This document shows positions 61,559 through 64,000 of a stretch of 64,000 nt of DNA, piece after piece (the first letter of the stretch is position 1; every line of letters begins with the position of its first letter). Below the pieces are notes generated by a model. It worked only from the letters and a program-made list of their open reading frames with translations, did not search any database and was not told the origin of the DNA. Location of the stretch: the NCBI RefSeq assembly GCF_900111075.1, contig NZ_FOFZ01000009.1:1-64000 (forward strand), written 5' to 3'. The translations under genes and the position numbers were made by a program. Source of the DNA: Flavobacterium frigoris (lineage in GTDB: Bacteria > Bacteroidota > Bacteroidia > Flavobacteriales > Flavobacteriaceae).

Positions 61559-63232
61559 TTACGAATGCCCTTTTTTGAGTTCTTCAATAAAATAGGTGGG
61601 TGGCATCCCAGTTCTGGCAAAAAAGGCATTGGCAAATCGTTGCGTACTACTAAAACCCACCTCTTCCGCCAATGCCTTATTCTTATAATTTCTCAACATT
61701 TTATCTTCATTTAATAATTGAATCAAATAATCAATTTTGAGATCATTAATATATTCCACAAATTTTTTGCCTCTGGCGTGGTAGATTATTTTGGAGAGAT
61801 ATTTTGCATTTGAACCTAAAGTGACTGTAAGTTTTGCAGCAGTCAAATCTTTTTCTAGAAACTTCTTATCCTTTTCAAACCGCTCTAGTTGTTTCAAGAG
61901 AATGCCTACGGTTTCTGGATTAATATCTTCTATTCCCTTAGTTATATTTGTAGTTTCATTTTTAGAGGGAGCGTCACTTTTTTTCATGAGTTCCTCAAAC
62001 TTTTGTCGATAGATCTTTTTATTCCTAATATGTAGAAAGGCAATAAGTACTAAAGATAAAAATAAAAGAGCAATTATACTGGTAAAAATGATATCATTAT
62101 GCTTTCTTTTATCAAACAACTTTTGAATATTTCTCTTCTCAAGTACTATTTTTTTTGTATCAAAATCTTTGTAAATTTTACCAGAAAGATAATAATATTT
62201 GCTGTCTAACAGACGATCTGCCCTAAGTAATTTCTCAATATAATGGAGCTGGCTTCTTAGATTATCTTTAGATTTATAATAATTGACCAATAATTGATAA
62301 TTCTCAAGAAGATCATGGCGAATGTATCCTGTATTATCAAAAATAGTGTCTACTTTTTTGAAATAGGCGACTGCAATTTCAGGCTTTTTTAATTCCCAAT
62401 AACTTTTTCCAATATAGAAATAGGCGACGGATTCATTTGCAAAATCCTTGTTTCGACGTATAGCTGGGAGTGCGTTTGTAATATTTTCAATGGCTGAAGC
62501 ATAATTATTTTTAAAATATTGATTGATTCCTTCCGAATGATTAAAATAGGCAGTCATTTCGGTGTTGGCTAATTTTTCCCCTTCTAGAATGCCCTTCTCG
62601 TTTGTTTCGGAGCACAAACCATAATTGCCAATGTGGTTGTAGCACAACCCAAGCGAATGAAGTGAATTTAAATATCCTCTTGTATTGTTTTCTTTAAAAT
62701 AGGTAATACATTCCCTAAATAAAGAAATCGCCTCATTATAAAATCCTAGATAGTATTTTATATTGGCAATATTGTATTTCACTTTGTAAATTAAATACTT
62801 GTCATTGGTTTTGGAAATAAAAGTATCAGCTAGGAGGTAATTATCTAAAGCATAATTATGTTTTTTCTGAGAATAATATAAAATTCCTTTTGAAAGATAT
62901 GCGGAACCAATCAACGCATTATTCTTCGCTTTTTTTGCACTATTAATCATACTGTCAGCATAGATTAATTTCAAATTATCTGAAGAGTAATAAACATAAT
63001 TTTTATAGCCGTTTACAATCTCCTCCGCATTTTTTTCTGATTTGGCTTTAAGTAAAAAATACCGAAGGTATAGTGATTGTTTGTTTCTATTTTTTTCTAA
63101 ATCTTCTATCCGTTCAAACAGATAATCATAATTTTTACTTCGGAGGGTATCAGGAATTTTATCTGTCTTGTTCTGTGCATAAAATTGGCTAGCGAAGCAA
63201 AGAGATACTATTAGTAGATACTTTTTAATCAT
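61559..63232 (-). CDS. Membrane-anchored TPR-AraC transcriptional regulator
   Basis: The protein is 557 residues from the ATG at 63232; another ATG lies three codons earlier. A signal peptide (IVSLCFASQFYAQ) is followed by TPR-like repeats (about 70-350) and one membrane helix (383-405). A cytoplasmic AraC-type DNA-binding domain (about 455-560) has LSKIIYHARGKKFVEYINDL and AEEVGFSSTQRFANAFFART. This layout is common in flavobacteria and couples a periplasmic signal to transcription. A target may be itself or the 63571 gene; inverted words lie between them. Confidence 0.85.
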   Translation of the reverse strand: MIKKYLLIVSLCFASQFYAQNKTDKIPDTLRSKNYDYLFERIEDLEKNRNKQSLYLRYFLLKAKSEKNAEEIVNGYKNYVYYSSDNLKLIYADSMINSAKKAKNNALIGSAYLSKGILYYSQKKHNYALDNYLLADTFISKTNDKYLIYKVKYNIANIKYYLGFYNEAISLFRECITYFKENNTRGYLNSLHSLGLCYNHIGNYGLCSETNEKGILEGEKLANTEMTAYFNHSEGINQYFKNNYASAIENITNALPAIRRNKDFANESVAYFYIGKSYWELKKPEIAVAYFKKVDTIFDNTGYIRHDLLENYQLLVNYYKSKDNLRSQLHYIEKLLRADRLLDSKYYYLSGKIYKDFDTKKIVLEKRNIQKLFDKRKHNDIIFTSIIALLFLSLVLIAFLHIRNKKIYRQKFEELMKKSDAPSKNETTNITKGIEDINPETVGILLKQLERFEKDKKFLEKDLTAAKLTVTLGSNAKYLSKIIYHARGKKFVEYINDLKIDYLIQLLNEDKMLRNYKNKALAEEVGFSSTQRFANAFFARTGMPPTYFIEELKKGHS

Positions 63233-63388
63233 AGGTAGCATTAAAAATGAGGGACTATTTGTTCTAGAAAACTTCCTTTAAAAGCTATTGTATTACTGCA
63301 TTTTTTTCAAATTAATTGCGAATAAATTATATCAAATATAAGGTAAACAATTGTTAAAGAGAGCTTTTTGCAAAAAAAAAGGGGTGTG

Positions 63389-63430
63389 TGGATTTTCTGA
63401 AAATCCATATCTTTTTCCTGAAAATCCATA
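63389..63430. promoter_or_regulatory. Palindrome with a repeated half-site upstream of the TPR-AraC gene
   Basis: TGGATTTTC and GAAAATCCA around one T form a perfect palindrome at 63389-63407. The half CTGAAAATCCATA is repeated directly at about 63418-63430. The spacing of about 21 bases between equal halves is two helical turns, which suits an AraC-type binding site. The rest of 63241-63570 has no gene. Confidence 0.5.
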
Positions 63431-63570
63431 AGTAACCAGTTGTGAATCCGAAATTCTACCTATAGATTTGCTTTGAATTCAAAAGCAAAAATGTTTGGCA
63501 TAGTGCCAAATAAAAGTTCTGCTGACCCGGGTAAAATGAACGGACTATTATAGTCGGTCACATTTTAAAC

Positions 63571-63747
63571 ATGAAATATACATCATTATGGTTAGTGATT
63601 TTACCATTACTAATTGTTTCCTTCATCAATAAAAGTTTTCTTAATAAGAATAATAGTTTAGTTAAAAGTAGTGCTAAGAAGTTTGGAAAACGGATACATA
63701 AAACGCGAAATTTGAGCTTAATAAATTATCAAATTGACATAAAATGA
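63571..63747 (+). CDS. 58-residue basic small membrane peptide, unknown
   Basis: The ORF starts at ATG 63571 and reads MKYTSLWLVILPLLIVSFIN, then a basic tail (KSSAKKFGKRIHKTRN) to a TGA at 63747. One N-terminal hydrophobic helix and a net positive tail suggest a small membrane protein. Nothing in it identifies a family. It lies between the AraC-type regulator and an excisionase-like gene, both plausible neighbours of a mobile element. Confidence 0.45.
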   Translation: MKYTSLWLVILPLLIVSFINKSFLNKNNSLVKSSAKKFGKRIHKTRNLSLINYQIDIK

Positions 63748-63799
63748 GTAATCGTACGTACTAAGCCCAACACTATTAATTGATTAAAAACATACCCTT

Positions 63800-64000
63800 A
63801 TGAATATAGATAGAATGGAATTTATAGCATGGATGGAACGGATCATGGATCGTTTTGATATTTTGAATGAGCATATTAATGAAAATCAAAAAAAACGAAA
63901 TAACATTGACGGAGAAGAATTACTGGACAATCAGGACCTCCTCCAAATGTTGAAGATTAGTAACCGTTCCCTTCAGCGTTATCGTTCAAATGGTAAGTTA
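63800..64000 (+). CDS. Excisionase/HTH-like protein of conjugative elements, partial
   Basis: The frame starts at ATG 63800 and runs off the window after 67 codons. It reads MNIDRMEFIAWMERIMDRFD, then LLDNQDLLQMLKISNRSLQR and YRSNGKL. The second part is the helix-turn-helix of small Bacteroidota excisionase-like proteins found with conjugative transposons and tyrosine recombinases. It suggests that a mobile element continues to the right. Confidence 0.75.
   Translation, partial: MNIDRMEFIAWMERIMDRFDILNEHINENQKKRNNIDGEELLDNQDLLQMLKISNRSLQRYRSNGKL

Overview
The window is from a Bacteroidota genome, most likely a Flavobacterium or close relative. The evidence is low GC, A-rich leaders without Shine-Dalgarno sites, TAnnTTTG-type -7 promoter boxes, a SusC/SusD pair, a TANFOR-domain fragment, a DUF6520-type peptide and dispersed palindromic repeats of the flavobacterial kind. 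I saw no rRNA, tRNA or CRISPR array.

Layout. 1-1170: the end of an IS21-like element followed by two broken genes (TANFOR/fibronectin protein and GNAT acetyltransferase). 1254-5061: NAD synthesis (nadB, nadA) and a PLP decarboxylase. 5189-23286: an anaerobic nitrite/NO island. A leftward set runs ric, nrdD, a detached glycyl-radical segment of NrdD, nrdG, hemerythrin, a heme-copper-oxidase-like membrane protein and an Rrf2/NsrR-like regulator. A rightward set runs norC, norB, norQ, norD, a hemerythrin-PAS protein, norE-like, norF-like, nirK with a fused cytochrome c, a second cytochrome c, nirV, sco and a porin. Four copies of one palindrome sit at the three key promoters. 23498-25224: a graveyard with a REP-flanked RAYT transposase remnant, a broken response regulator and an iron-permease remnant. 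25595-27925: a glycosyltransferase. 29449-38546: MauE-like protein, DUF6520-like secreted peptide, S9 peptidase, SusD and SusC. 38547-42000: leader duplication, a small XRE regulator, a secreted unknown protein and a group II intron remnant.

42010-57214 is the most interesting part. Two convergent operons look like one defence island built around DNA phosphorothioation of the Ssp/Dnd kind. Rightward are a cysteine desulfurase (SspA/DndA-like), a GHKL ATPase and an HTH-HNH-STAND-TPR protein that resembles a bacterial NLR. Leftward are a DUF4007 protein (SspB-like), a 1078-residue P-loop ATPase (SspC-like position), a PAPS-reductase-like protein (SspD/DndC-like), a wHTH-like unknown protein, an ORC-like ATPase and a PIN-like nuclease. 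My inference is that A-B-C-D make the sulfur mark and that the other five proteins are sensors and effectors. I recognise neither effector set as a named system.

57665-64000: a DUF1016 nuclease remnant, an Sm-like unknown protein, a 102-bp tandem repeat made around AATTCGCGAATT, a histone H1-like protein, an AbiEi/AbiEii toxin-antitoxin pair with its own palindromic operator, a TPR-AraC regulator, a 58-residue membrane peptide and the start of an excisionase-like HTH gene. The window therefore goes from a conserved anaerobic-respiration block into accessory, defence-rich DNA.
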